Below, one piece after another: positions 9,916 through 20,246 of a DNA stretch of 22,910 nucleotides. Source of the stretch: Vairimorpha apis BRL 01 (lineage: Eukaryota > Microsporidia > Nosematidae); assembly GCA_000447185.1 (NCBI GenBank), contig KE647278.1, positions 1-22,910 of the forward strand, in the 5' to 3' direction. A program made the translations under genes and the position numbers. Under the pieces are notes generated by a model. It saw only the letters and a list, made by a program, of their open reading frames with translations. It had not been told where the DNA came from and did no database searches. Positions within the stretch are counted from its first letter, which is position 1; each line of letters begins with the position of its first letter.

Positions 9916-12464
9916 ATGGTCGATTTTCACATTAACAAAGTACATTCTCTGATGGAAAATCAAAAAAACATTAGAAACATTTCTGTTATCGCACACGTAG
10001 ATCATGGTAAAAGTACATTGACAGATACATTAGTCATAAAAGCCAAAATTGTGTCTAAAGATTCTGGTGGTGGTAGATATATGGATAGTAGAAAAGATGA
10101 GCAACAAAGAGGTATAACGATTAAAAGTTCAGCAATCTCGCTACACACCAAATTGGATCAAGAATTAATTGATGCTTATACTAAACCAGGTGATACAAAT
10201 GGTACCGAATATCTTATAAATTTAATTGACAGTCCTGGACATGTAGACTTTAGTAGTGAAGTTACTGCTGCATTAAGAGTCACAGATGGTGCCCTTGTTG
10301 TAGTAGATTGTGTGGAAGGAATTTGTGTACAAACAGAAACTGTTTTGAATCAAGCTATGGAAGAAAGAATAGTTCCTACACTTGTTTTGAATAAGTTAGA
10401 TAGAGCAATTTTAGAATTAGAATTTCCTCAAGCAAAATTAGGTGAAAGTTTAAGAAGAAGATGTGAAGGTTTTAATGCTAAATTATCTTCTTTGGGACAT
10501 TCATTTACTGTTGAATCTTTACAACCAGAAAAAAATGAAATATCATTTTGTTCAGGTCTTCAAGGATGGGGTTTTACTTTAAGAACTTTTGCAAGGTTTT
10601 ATCTTAAAAAATTTAAGTTAAGCGGTTTTGAAGGTGAAAAACGATTATCTAATTTTTTATGGAGTATTAAAATTTCTTGCACATCATCTGATCCTTGGGA
10701 TCCTGCTATGAAGCATATTCAAAAAAACAATCCAGAAATGTCTCCATTTGTAGTTTATGTTTTAAATCCAATCTATAAAGTTAGAGATTTGTGTAATGAA
10801 GGTAAAATAGAAGAAATTAAAGAATACTTAAAAAAATTTGAAGTTGATTTTAAAAATGTTATTTTAATGGGTGAAGGAAAGGCACTCTTTAAAATTGTAA
10901 TGAGACACTGGTTACCTGCTGCAGAGTGTTTATTAGAACAAATTGTTTTAAAATTACCAAGTCCTTTACAAAGTCAGGCCATTAGATTTGATCATTTATA
11001 TGAGGGACCTGCAGATGATGAAATTGCTCAAGCTATAAAAAGATGTGATCCAAGTGAAGAAGCACCTGTAATGATGTATGTATCAAAGATGGTACCAGGA
11101 AATGATAATAGATTTATTGCTTTTGGTAGAGTTCTTTCTGGATCGATTCAACCTGGTATGAAAATTAAAGTTCAAGAACCTGGTTATTCTCCAGCTAGTA
11201 CCACTAATGCCAATAAAAGTTTATGTCACAACAAAGCAGTTTTGAGAACAGTTGTTATGATGGGAAGAAGTAATAAAGATATACCAAGTTGTCCAGCTGG
11301 TAATATTGTTGGAATTGTCGGAATTGATGATTGTTTAAAGAAAACGGGTACAATCACTAATGCTGAAGGTGCCTATAATATCAAATCAATGAAATTTAGT
11401 GTTTCTCCAGTCGTTAAAGTTGCTGTTAACGCTAAACGTGCAGAAGATTTGGGAAAATTACAGGAAGGATTAAATAAATTAGGACAATCTGATCCATTAT
11501 GTTTAATTGAAAGAAATGATAAAGGACAATCTACTATAGCATGTGCTGGTGCTCTTCATTTAGAAATTTGCTTAAAGGATTTAGAAGAATTATATGCTAA
11601 AGTTCCTATTGTCTATGACGAACCTTTAGTTACATATTTCGAAGGTGTTTCAGAGGCTGTAACTGTTCCAAAAATGACTAAATCTGCTAACAAGCACAAT
11701 AGGCTATATATGACGGTAGAACCAATGGAAGAAAAGTTAACAAATTCTTTAAATGAAGTTAAATCTGATAATTCAAAAGTTTTAGCGGCAAATTTTAGAG
11801 AAATATTGAATATCAATGATGATTGGATAAAAAAATTTGGTGTCTTGCTCCAGAATTATGTCCAGAGAATATGTTGGTTGATGGAACTAAAGGTATTTCT
11901 ATTATAGGAGAAATTAAAGAACATTTAAATTCAGGATTTAAATTTGCTGTCGGTGAAGGTCCTCTTATTGGAGAAACTTTGAAAGGTGTTCGTTTTGATT
12001 TAAAAGATGCTACTTTACATGCTGATACAATTCATAGAGGTATCAATCAATTATTACAACCAACTATTAAATTATGTAAGGGACTTTTACTTGCTGCGTC
12101 ACCTATTCTTTACGAACCTATTTTCAAAGTTGATATTGTAACACCTGATGAATACGTTGGAACAGTTACATCAATTTTAGCAGGAAAAAGAGGAACTGCT
12201 GAAGATTTTACAAGCTTAGCTGGTAATGTTACTACATTAATTGAAGGAACCTTGCCCGTACGAGAATCATTTACATTTAATGAGGAACTTAAATCAGCTA
12301 CACAAGGAAAAGCAGGTGCTTCTTTATCTTTTTCTCATTACGCTGTACTACCAGGATCAATTGATGATGAAAATAGTCTTATGGCTAAAACTATTGCTCA
12401 AGTACGAGAAATTAAAAAGTATAATGCACCTTTAAATGCTGAAGAATATTTTGATAGGTTATAA
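9916..12464 (+). CDS. EF2: Translation elongation factor 2, single frameshift
   Basis: GTPase that drives ribosomal translocation in the cytosol. The G1 loop AHVDHGKST is at residues 26-34. The switch region follows with RGITIKSS, then the G3 motif DSPGHVDFSSE and G4 NKLD. Domain II and the C-terminal domains follow, ending in EEYFDRL as is typical of EF2. The first frame runs to a stop at 11905-11907; the correct frame resumes as KKIWCLAPEL. The break sits in the seven-A run at 11829-11835; eight A would keep the frame and give 849 residues, against about 842-858 in yeast and animals. The diphthamide loop near residue 707 reads IHRGINQ, keeping the modified His but not the usual GGGQ. The gene is certainly EF2; whether the break is real in the genome is doubtful. 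Confidence 0.95.
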
Positions 12465-12468
12465 TAAA
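12463..12468 (+). terminator. AATAAA signal overlapping the EF2 stop
   Basis: AATAAA begins at the second base of the TAA stop (12462-12464). It could direct cleavage a few bases downstream and leave almost no 3' UTR. Confidence 0.35.
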
Positions 12469-12469
12469 A

Positions 12470-13189
12470 TTTATACTTTTTATATTTATAATGAAATTTT
12501 TTATTATTACGTAGTTATTATTTTTAATATAAATAAAATTATTTTTTGTTGTTTAAAAAATCTCATAGATTGGTTTATCTGAATTTATATATTACAAATT
12601 TCAAAGTTTTTATATAAAATTATTTATTTAAGAATTTGTATTATTTAAACAAAATCGAAATGTGTTATTAAATTTTTTTATATAAAATGCTTATGTTTGT
12701 ATATTTTAAATTTTTTAAATGAAATTAATTAATATTTAATTTTTTTATAAAAATAAAAAATTGATTATTAATATTAAATTAAAGAAATTTTTTAATTGTT
12801 TATCTATTTATATTTATTATTAAAATGAAAAATTTTGGTTAATAAATTTTATATTTTAAATTTTTTATATGTAATATTAATATTTTAATCTTTAATTTTA
12901 TTTTTTATATTTTATATTTTAAATTTTTTATATGTAATATTAATATTTTAATCTTTAATTTTTAAATATTAGCTTATATAATTATAATTTTTTATATTTT
13001 AAATTTTTTATATGTAATATTAATATTTTAATCTTAAATTTTTAAATATTAGCTTATATAATTATAAATTTTTATAAAAATAAATTTTGTCTAAAAATTT
13101 ATATAAATAATCTTTTTTTGAACAAAATTATTTATTTGAAATTTGTTTTATTATCTTATTTGTTTACACTAATATTAACTTGGACAAAC
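12470..13189. other. AT-rich intergenic region downstream of EF2
   Basis: No gene seen. It contains the tandem repeat at 12849-13067. Confidence 0.65.
12849..13067. repeat. Imperfect tandem repeat downstream of EF2, three copies
   Basis: A core containing TTATATGTAATATTAATATT recurs three times; TATGTAATAT begins at 12868, 12931 and 13011, so the periods are 63 and 80 bp. The 80-bp form carries an extra segment with TATTAGCTTATATAATTATAA, present after the second and third cores (about 12964-12987 and 13044-13067) but not the first. This looks like stepwise duplication of a compound unit. Confidence 0.88.
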
Positions 13190-13757
13190 ATTATTTTAGT
13201 TATCTGCATCTCCAGTACTCTATTGAAATACACTCAAAATTTTAAAATATAATAGATTGAATTTAAGCTTTATTTAGGATAATAAAATTAATTAATTATT
13301 GTTATAAAAATGATATTTGTTCGCTCTACCATTCGACGTTATTACATATGGTTTAATCTTCGTCTTACATCCAAGCAACAAATTTAATTCATTTTTATTT
13401 TATTATATTTCTTTTTTTGACTCAACTTTTTGTATTATAACAAGTGAGAAAACTTTTAATTCACAAAAAATAGTTATCTCTTTCTTTTATCAATTAAAAT
13501 ATATCTGATTTCTTATATCTTACCTTGATATCTGTTTTAATATCGCCTTTTCTATTATATAAACATATCTAATTAAGATATTTTGATGGATTAAACATTA
13601 TCTAAGTTTTTACTTCCTATTGCTATATTATATTTTTAAAAAAACAAATGAATGCACTAATTATGTATTTTGTCATCACATGTAATCGCGATCTAAATAA
13701 TTTTCATATTGTGATCATATTATCATTGTTCTTCGTGTTAGATTACAGTTAAGGAAC
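13190..13757. pseudogene. Degenerate coding-like island, perhaps a minus-strand gene or element relic
   Basis: This stretch has more G and C and less repetition than its surroundings, and the plus strand is pyrimidine-rich, as expected if the former coding strand is minus. Minus-strand translation gives protein-like segments separated by stops and frame changes, for example GCKTKIKPYVITSNGRANKY (around 13300-13370) and RKGDIKTDIKVRYKKSD (around 13500-13555). A plus-strand frame at 13317-13508 (63 codons, TTG start) is probably its shadow. A mobile-element origin is possible, but no RT, integrase or transposase motif is intact. Confidence 0.3.
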
Positions 13758-14054
13758 ATGCTTCTTTTATTAAAAAAAATTCTTATCTTTTATAAAATAA
13801 AATATTGCTTCATATTTAGCTTTGTTGTTTCTTTTTTAGCCATTGAAAAAATTTTTATTAATACACAATTAAATTATATGCTCTTAATATTTTTTTGTGA
13901 TAAGAATCATTTTTATATTATTATTTTTAAATTTAACGTTTTTTTATTAATAAAATTTATTTATTATTTAAGTCACAATAAAAATTTAGATAAATATTTA
14001 ATTATACGTACCTATATCTATACAAGTTTTAAATTTAAACAATTTTTTTATTAA
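13758..14054 (+). CDS. Doubtful hypothetical membrane-type ORF, 98 residues
   Basis: An ATG-initiated frame stays open for 98 codons where stops are expected roughly every ten codons. The translation is almost entirely Phe, Ile, Leu, Tyr, Lys and Asn, with hydrophobic stretches near residues 15-30 and 55-68 that could pass as membrane helices. The plus strand is T-rich here, which reduces TAA frequency and explains part of the openness. No start-proximal CCC/GGG motif and no family resemblance. It adjoins the decayed island upstream, so it could be chance, a relic, or a fast-evolving small membrane protein. Confidence 0.25.
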   Translation: MLLLLKKILIFYKIKYCFIFSFVVSFLAIEKIFINTQLNYMLLIFFCDKNHFYIIIFKFNVFLLIKFIYYLSHNKNLDKYLIIRTYIYTSFKFKQFFY

Positions 14055-14866
14055 AAAAATCTAAATATTAAAATTTATAATATTGTATAAAATTACAATC
14101 ACTGTATTTTTGATATGTAATAATAATCAATAAATCACATGTTATTTATAAATTAAAAATACATTAAAATATCTAAATCTTATTACCTAATTTTATAAAT
14201 TACAAAATCATGATATCCGTTGTAAAAAAATTTATTCCTTTATTTTTCATCATATATTTGTCATTTTATATTTATAATAAACTATTTATTATATAAAGTT
14301 TTTATTCGTAATATTTTAGTTAAATTAATAATTATTTAAAAAAACTAAATTTCGAAAAAACAACATCTTTAAGTTAACAAAATATTAAATTTCTATGAAT
14401 AATCACCTTAAAAAAAGGTAATATATTTTTAAATGACAATTTTTTAATTAAAGATAATTCATATATTACAAAAATTTTACTAACAAATAAAAATAATTTT
14501 AAATTATATTGGTTTGATTCTGTTAAAAGTTGTTTTATATAAAAAGTTTCATCATTACAATAGAAAAAATATTAAAAACATTTCATATTTAAATAATTTA
14601 TGTTTGTAATTTTTTGATTTAAACGTAATTAATCAAAATAATATTTATAAAAAAAAGCATTATAAAATAAAAACAAATATTAAAATTTTGCTTATGTATA
14701 ATTTTAATGTTTTAATATCTTTTTTTAAATGTTTAATATATAATTATTAATATTTATTTATTTGATTTAAAAAATCATAATTAATAACAATTATTTTATT
14801 TTATTAAAATTTATATTTTGTAAATAGTTAAAGAATACTTAAAAAAAATAAACAATTTTTTAATAT
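14055..14866. other. AT-rich intergenic region
   Basis: About 0.8 kb without a supportable gene. A small hairpin (ACCTT/AAGGT with an A-rich loop) lies near 14405-14419, unconnected to any gene. Confidence 0.6.
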
Positions 14867-15148
14867 TTAATTTTCAGAATTTACTGTATTTTGCAAAAAT
14901 TCAAATAGAGGATTGTTTTTGACAGTAGTTCTAATATGTTCAATTGTAATTCTATTAGCTTTTTTCTTTTTGCTCTCATCATATGTAGCCAGAACAAAAT
15001 CATTAATAAACATTTCTAAAGCTTTACTTGCTACATAAGGAACCGAAACACTCATTTTACCAACATCTTCATTTGATTGCATGATTTTTTTTAGTCTAGC
15101 TGCTGGAAAAATTGATCGTATTTTTTTAGCATTTTCGTTTTTAGCCAT
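14867..15148 (-). CDS. Histone-fold protein, NC2-alpha (Bur6/DRAP1)-like
   Basis: A 93-residue protein that is nearly all histone fold of the H2A/NF-YC type. The first helix region FPAARLKKIMQSNEDVGKMS strongly resembles NC2-alpha, the partner of NC2-beta that binds TBP on promoters and represses or tunes RNA polymerase II transcription. SKALEMFINDFV fills the long central helix, ANRITIEHIRTTV the third, and the closing FEFLQ resembles the FDFL of NC2-alpha. NF-YC or the DNA polymerase epsilon subunit Dpb3 are less likely alternatives. The frame is open to 15181, but the ATG at 15148 fits better because CCC lies 9 nt upstream of it. It is divergent from the gene at 15267, with 118 nt between start codons. 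Confidence 0.75.
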   Translation of the reverse strand: MAKNENAKKIRSIFPAARLKKIMQSNEDVGKMSVSVPYVASKALEMFINDFVLATYDESKKKKANRITIEHIRTTVKNNPLFEFLQNTVNSEN

Positions 15149-15157
15149 TTTTAATAA

Positions 15158-15160
15158 GGG
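15158..15160 (-). promoter_or_regulatory. CCC-type start-proximal motif, NC2-alpha-like gene
   Basis: The minus strand reads CCC nine bases before the ATG at 15148, within the 118-bp divergent promoter shared with the gene at 15267. It supports the shorter 93-residue start. Confidence 0.55.
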
Positions 15161-15261
15161 CATTATGTTATAAACAAACAATTATTTATATTTGACAGAA
15201 CGAAACCAATGATCAAAATTTATTTTTTTGTCAAGTTTTAAAATAAAAAAATGAAATTTAT

Positions 15262-15264
15262 CCC
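15262..15264 (+). promoter_or_regulatory. CCC-type start-proximal motif, gene at 15267
   Basis: CCC two bases before the ATG at 15267. Both genes of this divergent pair therefore carry the motif, on opposite strands. Confidence 0.6.
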
Positions 15265-15266
15265 AT

Positions 15267-15635
15267 ATGTCTGATTTGGATACAAGACTTAATAACGTAT
15301 TGAAAAAATCAACATTGTTTATAGCTGCTCAAAATATTATAGAAGACGAAATAATACCTCAAATAATTTCTGATGTACTACGTATTGTTAATAAAGATAA
15401 TGTTTCGTTCGAAAGTAAACAAGAATCATTGTCAGATTTTTTGGTTGATTTTTTTAATCTTAAAAATATTGATATTGATTTTAATGAAGCTGACGCTATG
15501 GCAAATGTTTTGTGTTGGATATTTGAAGAATATAAAATGGAAGGAAATGATATGTATAATAAAATTATGAATATTAAGACACCAGATATTGTTGATGATT
15601 TTAATAGCCTTTACAATGATGAATCAGATCAATAA
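15267..15635 (+). CDS. Hypothetical acidic helical protein, 122 residues
   Basis: An intact ATG-to-TAA frame with a CCC motif 2 nt before the start, so very probably a real gene. The product is acidic and mostly helical, with no signal peptide, membrane segment or Cys motif. The middle (SLSDFLVDFF, then FNEADAMANVLCWIFEEYKM) and the acidic C-terminus faintly recall the pre-rRNA processing protein Tsr2, which escorts ribosomal protein eS26. However, the diagnostic WGG motif is absent, so I leave the function open. It diverges from the NC2-alpha-like gene and may share its promoter. Confidence 0.72.
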   Translation: MSDLDTRLNNVLKKSTLFIAAQNIIEDEIIPQIISDVLRIVNKDNVSFESKQESLSDFLVDFFNLKNIDIDFNEADAMANVLCWIFEEYKMEGNDMYNKIMNIKTPDIVDDFNSLYNDESDQ

Positions 15636-15636
15636 A
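15631..15636 (+). terminator. AATAAA signal containing the stop codon of the 122-residue gene
   Basis: The gene ends CAA TAA followed by A, so AATAAA encloses the stop, the same register as in SEC13 and the small membrane gene at 20247. Confidence 0.35.
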
Positions 15637-18104
15637 TATTTATATTGTTTTTGATGTTTTATTTACTTCTCATTTGTAAATTAAGAACTAAATTATAATT
15701 TTAAAAATGAAATATAATAATATAAAATTTTATTCAATTAATATTATAATTACGCATTTATATTAATAAATTTAGAAATAAAAATTTTGATGTTAGAAAA
15801 ATAAATTAATATTTTAATTTAGAATAATCTGTTTGTTATTAAATATTTTTTTTACAATATAAATGTACCTTCAAACATAAAATTGATCGAAATATTTAGA
15901 AAAAATTTATGTAAAAGAAATATTTATCGAAAACATAATATAGTATAAAATAAATAATTTGTTTGCATAAAGAAGAAAGAATAATACATTTATAAATTTG
16001 ATAAAAATTCTTACAATAAATTTAAACAAAAAAATAATGTGTTTTTAAAGAATTATATAATTTATTTCATAATTAAAATATTAAATAAGATAAAAATTAT
16101 AAATTGCTGCAAAAAGTATTAAACTATTTATATATTGTAATATTTATATAACTTTTAGATTTATTGAGTTTGTTCTTTATAAAAATATTTTTTTATTAAA
16201 CCCAATACAAATAGCTTAACATATTAATTTAAATATAGCTTTTAAATTTGTAAAATGGTAAGTTTCGGAAATTGAAAAGTTATAAAACGATTGTGTACAA
16301 TTTTTAAAAAAAGTAATATAAATAATTAAACATATTTGAAATATAGATTAGAAATTTTTTTTTAAAAAAATTATTGAGAAATAAAATTTTTTATTATCTT
16401 ACTATTTTTATAATTAATTTGTTTTAGTATTTTAATTGTAATAATTGTCTATAAACTATATTTTACATTGAAGAACTATTATTTTATTAAAATTATGTTT
16501 TTATTGTAAACTTTACTAATATTTTATTTTTATTAGATATTAAAATATTATTTATATGTTCAAAAATTATAAAACTAAATCTTAAAATTAATTTGTTTAA
16601 AATACTCATATATTTTTTAGATTAAATGCATTTTTTATTTTAATGAAATCATAAATAATGTATTTTTTTAATAAATATTTAAAAAATTTATTAATGTTCT
16701 TTTTTAAAGAATAAATGTGAGATTTATAATTTTAAATTATGACGATATTATGTTTTTAATTTTTTTACACTTTTAAGATCACAAACGCGATTATTTTATA
16801 TAATTAAGTTTATGAACGACAAAAAAGCTTTTAATGTAAATTTACAAAATACTTGTCATAAATTTTAGTTTTTTATTTTTTGCGTATTGTTAATAATTTG
16901 ATTGTTTCTCATAATATTCATTTTTTATATTGGTTATAATTTTTACAAAATTTTATTTATATAAATACTTTTAATAAATTAAAATGATAGATTTATAAAT
17001 GTTGTGAATGATAATAACATGATAATATAGTTTTGTAAATTATTTAAAAATTATAATAAAACATGATAAAATATATAGTTAAAATATAAATTTATGACAA
17101 ATAATATTTTAATAAAATAAACATGTACTTTGATTTTGTTATTATTGTATATAAAATATGTTGCTATATTATTAATAAATTTATCATTAAATCATTTATT
17201 AAAAAAATCAAATATTTTTAAAGATATAATTTTAATGTTCTTTATTACAATCATAATAAATCAAATATTTATTTAATTTTATACAATGAATTTTTTATTT
17301 TTTTATTTTTTAATAAATTATATGAAATAAAATTTTTAAATTTAATAAGATTATAAAAAAGTAGGTTGTAGTTTTGTTTTGATCTAAAAATAAATTATTA
17401 ATATTTTATTTTTTTAACTATACAAATAAATAATTATAATAAAATATAAAAAAAATTTTCAATTGATACATAATCTATTATTTTTTATAAAAATTAAAAT
17501 TTTTAAGAGTTAATAATGCAGAAATTAATTATTTAAAAAATACAAATAAAATTAAATGATATATATGTGTCAATATTAGTCAACATATATTCTCAAAAAC
17601 TTATTAAATATATTTAGATATGAATATAATTTGCATTTATAAATAATAAATAAATTTTAATAAAAAAAATTTTATGTTCATTATTTTAAAATATATAAAA
17701 AAGTTTTACATTACAAATACGATTTTATATAAGAATATTGTGTTTACATTTCGTTGTATCAAACTTTTATGTTCTTTAATTTGATTTAATCAATATTTAG
17801 ATATTTTGATATTAAAAATTTGAATAAATTATTATTTTTTGTTATATATTATTTTTTAAATTTTTTATAACTTAGAATTTTGCTTATCAAAAATACTATT
17901 TATTTTTAAATTAAATTACATTGTTTTTCTGCTATAGATTTAAAACTAAAACAATTTTTTAGATCATTAGTTAAAGAAATTATTAAAATATTTTTTTATT
18001 TTATTACTTAAAGATAAAAATAGTTATAATATATTGTAAAAATAGTATCTTTATATTAGCTTGTATCTAATAAACATTTAATATTTTTGATGAAGTTTAC
18101 ATTA
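15637..18104. other. AT-rich intergenic region, no convincing gene
   Basis: About 2.5 kb of very AT-rich DNA. No open frame of persuasive length, no tRNA or rRNA signature and no clear repeat array. The one point of note is an ATG directly followed by GTAAGT at 16255-16263, which resembles a microsporidian intron placed right after the start codon, but no acceptor or downstream exon could be supported. Confidence 0.6.
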
Positions 18105-18107
18105 CCC
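18105..18107 (+). promoter_or_regulatory. CCC-type start-proximal motif, SF3b145 gene
   Basis: CCC three bases before the ATG at 18111. It favours this start over the in-frame TTG at 18087 and ATG at 18090, which would put the motif inside the coding region. Confidence 0.6.
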
Positions 18108-18110
18108 ATA

Positions 18111-19101
18111 ATGAACTCTGATTATTCTTTTATATATAAAAATAAATCGTTAAATAAAAAAGAACGGAAAAAAGTTATTAGACAAAAAAAATACGAAGAA
18201 TTGAAAAAAATAGTACCATTTTCCAGAACTTTTGGATATAGAAGATCTGAAATGCGAAGATATTATAAAATATAATAAATTAAAGTCAATGTATAAAGGA
18301 GTTCATGTTATTAAAAGATGGAAACATAAAAATATTTTTCCTCTTAATTATAAACAAAAAGAATATGAAATTCCAGCTTCAATTATTGATACTGGTTTAG
18401 ATTTATTAAGATTCAATATTTATGAATATAAAAAAATTCAAACAGACAAAGAAAATTTTATTCAAAAAATATTTCCTAAACCTGGAAAATCTTGTATTAA
18501 TCCTTCTAAATTATATGATTGCATTTATAAAAGTAATAATTATACTACTTTAAAATATGGGCATGTGTTTGATTTTACATGGGAGTGTGAAAAAACACGA
18601 TTTGTTCCAGGTCAATTAACAGATGAACTAAAAAAAGCACTTGGTATGACTGAATTTTCACCTCCTCCATGGTTATTTAAAATGCAAGAAATCGGACTTC
18701 CACCAGCATATCAAGATTTGAAAATTCCAGGTGTTAATTCTGATATTCCTCCAGGATGTAAATATGGATTTGAACCAAATAATTGGGGAAGAGCACCTCA
18801 AAATTTTGAACCCAAGGAAAGGGATGAATATATTTATAATTTAGAAACACAGTACACAGAAATAAAATCCTTAAAAGAAAAAACAGAAAAAATTATTGAA
18901 GAAAAAAAAATCAATGTGAATTTTTCCAATGTAACTAATGATAAACAAGATGTAGAATTTTTGAATGAAAATGTGAAACAACAAGTTTTAATTGATAAAA
19001 ATTTGCACGAAAATACATATGTTGATTCTAAAAAAACATTGGAGAATCATTTTTCAAATTCTGCTATAAAAAAAATAAAAAAGATAAGAAAAAAAGATTA
19101 A
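18111..19101 (+). CDS. CUS1: Splicing factor SF3b145 / Cus1, single frameshift
   Basis: Subunit of the SF3b part of the U2 snRNP, which contacts pre-mRNA near the branch site and binds SF3b49. A Lys-rich N-terminus (NKKERKKVIRQKKYEELKK) leads into the DUF382 core: KGVHVIKRWKHKN, then EIPASIIDTGLDLLR. The diagnostic PSP segment follows: DELKKALGM, PPPWLFKMQEIGLPPAY, LKIPGVNSDIPPGCKYGFEPNNWG. The first frame stops at 18273-18275 while the conserved frame already runs from about 18223. The shift falls at TTTT (18219-18222); three T would give 329 residues, shorter than yeast Cus1 (436) and far shorter than human SF3b145. It implies that this AT-rich microsporidian still splices. The kinase gene follows 177 bp downstream on the same strand. 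Confidence 0.9.
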
Positions 19102-19278
19102 GAGAGAAATTTTAAGTAAGATATAAAATGTATATAATTATAATTTTTTGTTTTTTTAGCTTAATTATATTTTTTTATAAATATATTAATTTAATTAATT
19201 TTAAACAATAAATTACTAAATTTAAAATAAAATATTAATAACTTTTATGCAAATTAAATATTTAAAATATTAAATTTT

Positions 19279-20162
19279 ATGCTAATGGAAAAATATAAAT
19301 TTATTGAAAAACTCGGACGAGGAACACATGGTACAGTATACTTACTTGAACCTTATGATAAAACAAAAAATAAAGTAGTATGTAAATCAGTAGTTGAAAA
19401 ACATTTAAATCATGCTAGAAAAGAAGTTACAATTTTAACTAACTTAGTTCATAAGCGCATTATAAAAATAGTAGAATTTATAGAAATTAAGGGTTCAAGT
19501 TTTATTATTTTAGAATATGCTAATAGAGGAACTTTGGATACAGTTATAAAATTTTTTATTCAAAAAAATAGAAAAGCTACAAATTTTCTTCTTTGGTCAG
19601 TATTATCTCAAATATCAGAAGGATTAGAGTATTTACATAGTAAAAAAATTATTCATAGAGATATAAAACCAGGTAATTTACTTATTAATTCACTTACCCA
19701 ATATAAAAACGAAGAAATTTTGGAATTCAAAATTTGTGATTTTAGTTTGTCATATCAAACAGAAGAATTAGAAGAATTTATAGAAAGTTCAATTGTTGGA
19801 ACACCTTTTTATATGGCTCCAGAAATGGTATCTAGAAAAAAATATAATAATTTAATAGATGTATGGGGATTGGGTATTACTTTAATATGAACTCTGTACT
19901 TTACGAAAACCATTTTCTAGGAGAAACAAGAAAACAGTTATATTCAAGCATTATATCCAAAAAAATTGATTCTGGATTTTCTAATGATGAAAAACTAGAA
20001 AAAATGATTTTAATGTGTTTATATAAAACAAATAGAATTACTTCCAAACAAATAGTTGATTCAGAATGTTGTAAATATCATTTATCTAAATTAGATAATA
20101 AAATAAAAGATTTGAAAATTGATGAACTAGAAAAGAAGGTAAAAATATTAGAAAAAAATTAA
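19279..20162 (+). CDS. Serine/threonine protein kinase (NEK-like), single frameshift, DFS in place of DFG
   Basis: Protein kinase domain filling almost the whole 294-residue product. The glycine loop GRGTHGTVY is at residues 13-21, the ATP lysine is K36 (VVCKS), and the paired helix-C Glu is E49. The catalytic loop HRDIKPGN is at 126-133. The metal-binding DFG is DFS at 154-156. The activation segment ends GTPFYMAPE, then DVWGLG. The first frame ends at TGA 19888-19890; kinase subdomain X (NSVLYENHFLGE) continues in another frame, so one base is missing around 19879-19890. The C-terminus is a short Lys/Glu-rich coil. LEYANRGTLD and the HRD context recall the NEK group, but the assignment is tentative. 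ATGs at 19279 and 19285 are both possible starts; no CCC/GGG motif is present. Confidence 0.88.
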
Positions 20163-20246
20163 TTGGCCACCGACTCCCAATTAAAATAAACAGTTGAAAC
20201 TCAAAGTTTTAAAATAATATATAAATTAAATATCCATAATTTTTTC

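Noticed and set aside
11613..11816. Minus-strand frame inside EF2
   Set aside because: Antisense to a conserved EF2 domain; no separate evidence.
14405..14419. Short hairpin ACCTT/AAGGT with an A loop
   Set aside because: Five-base arms in AT-rich DNA occur by chance, and no gene end is nearby.
19861..19905. TGA read as tryptophan in the kinase
   Set aside because: Reading through TGA gives no kinase-like sequence, whereas the next frame does. TGA also ends the PTP3-like and transporter genes, so the standard code holds.
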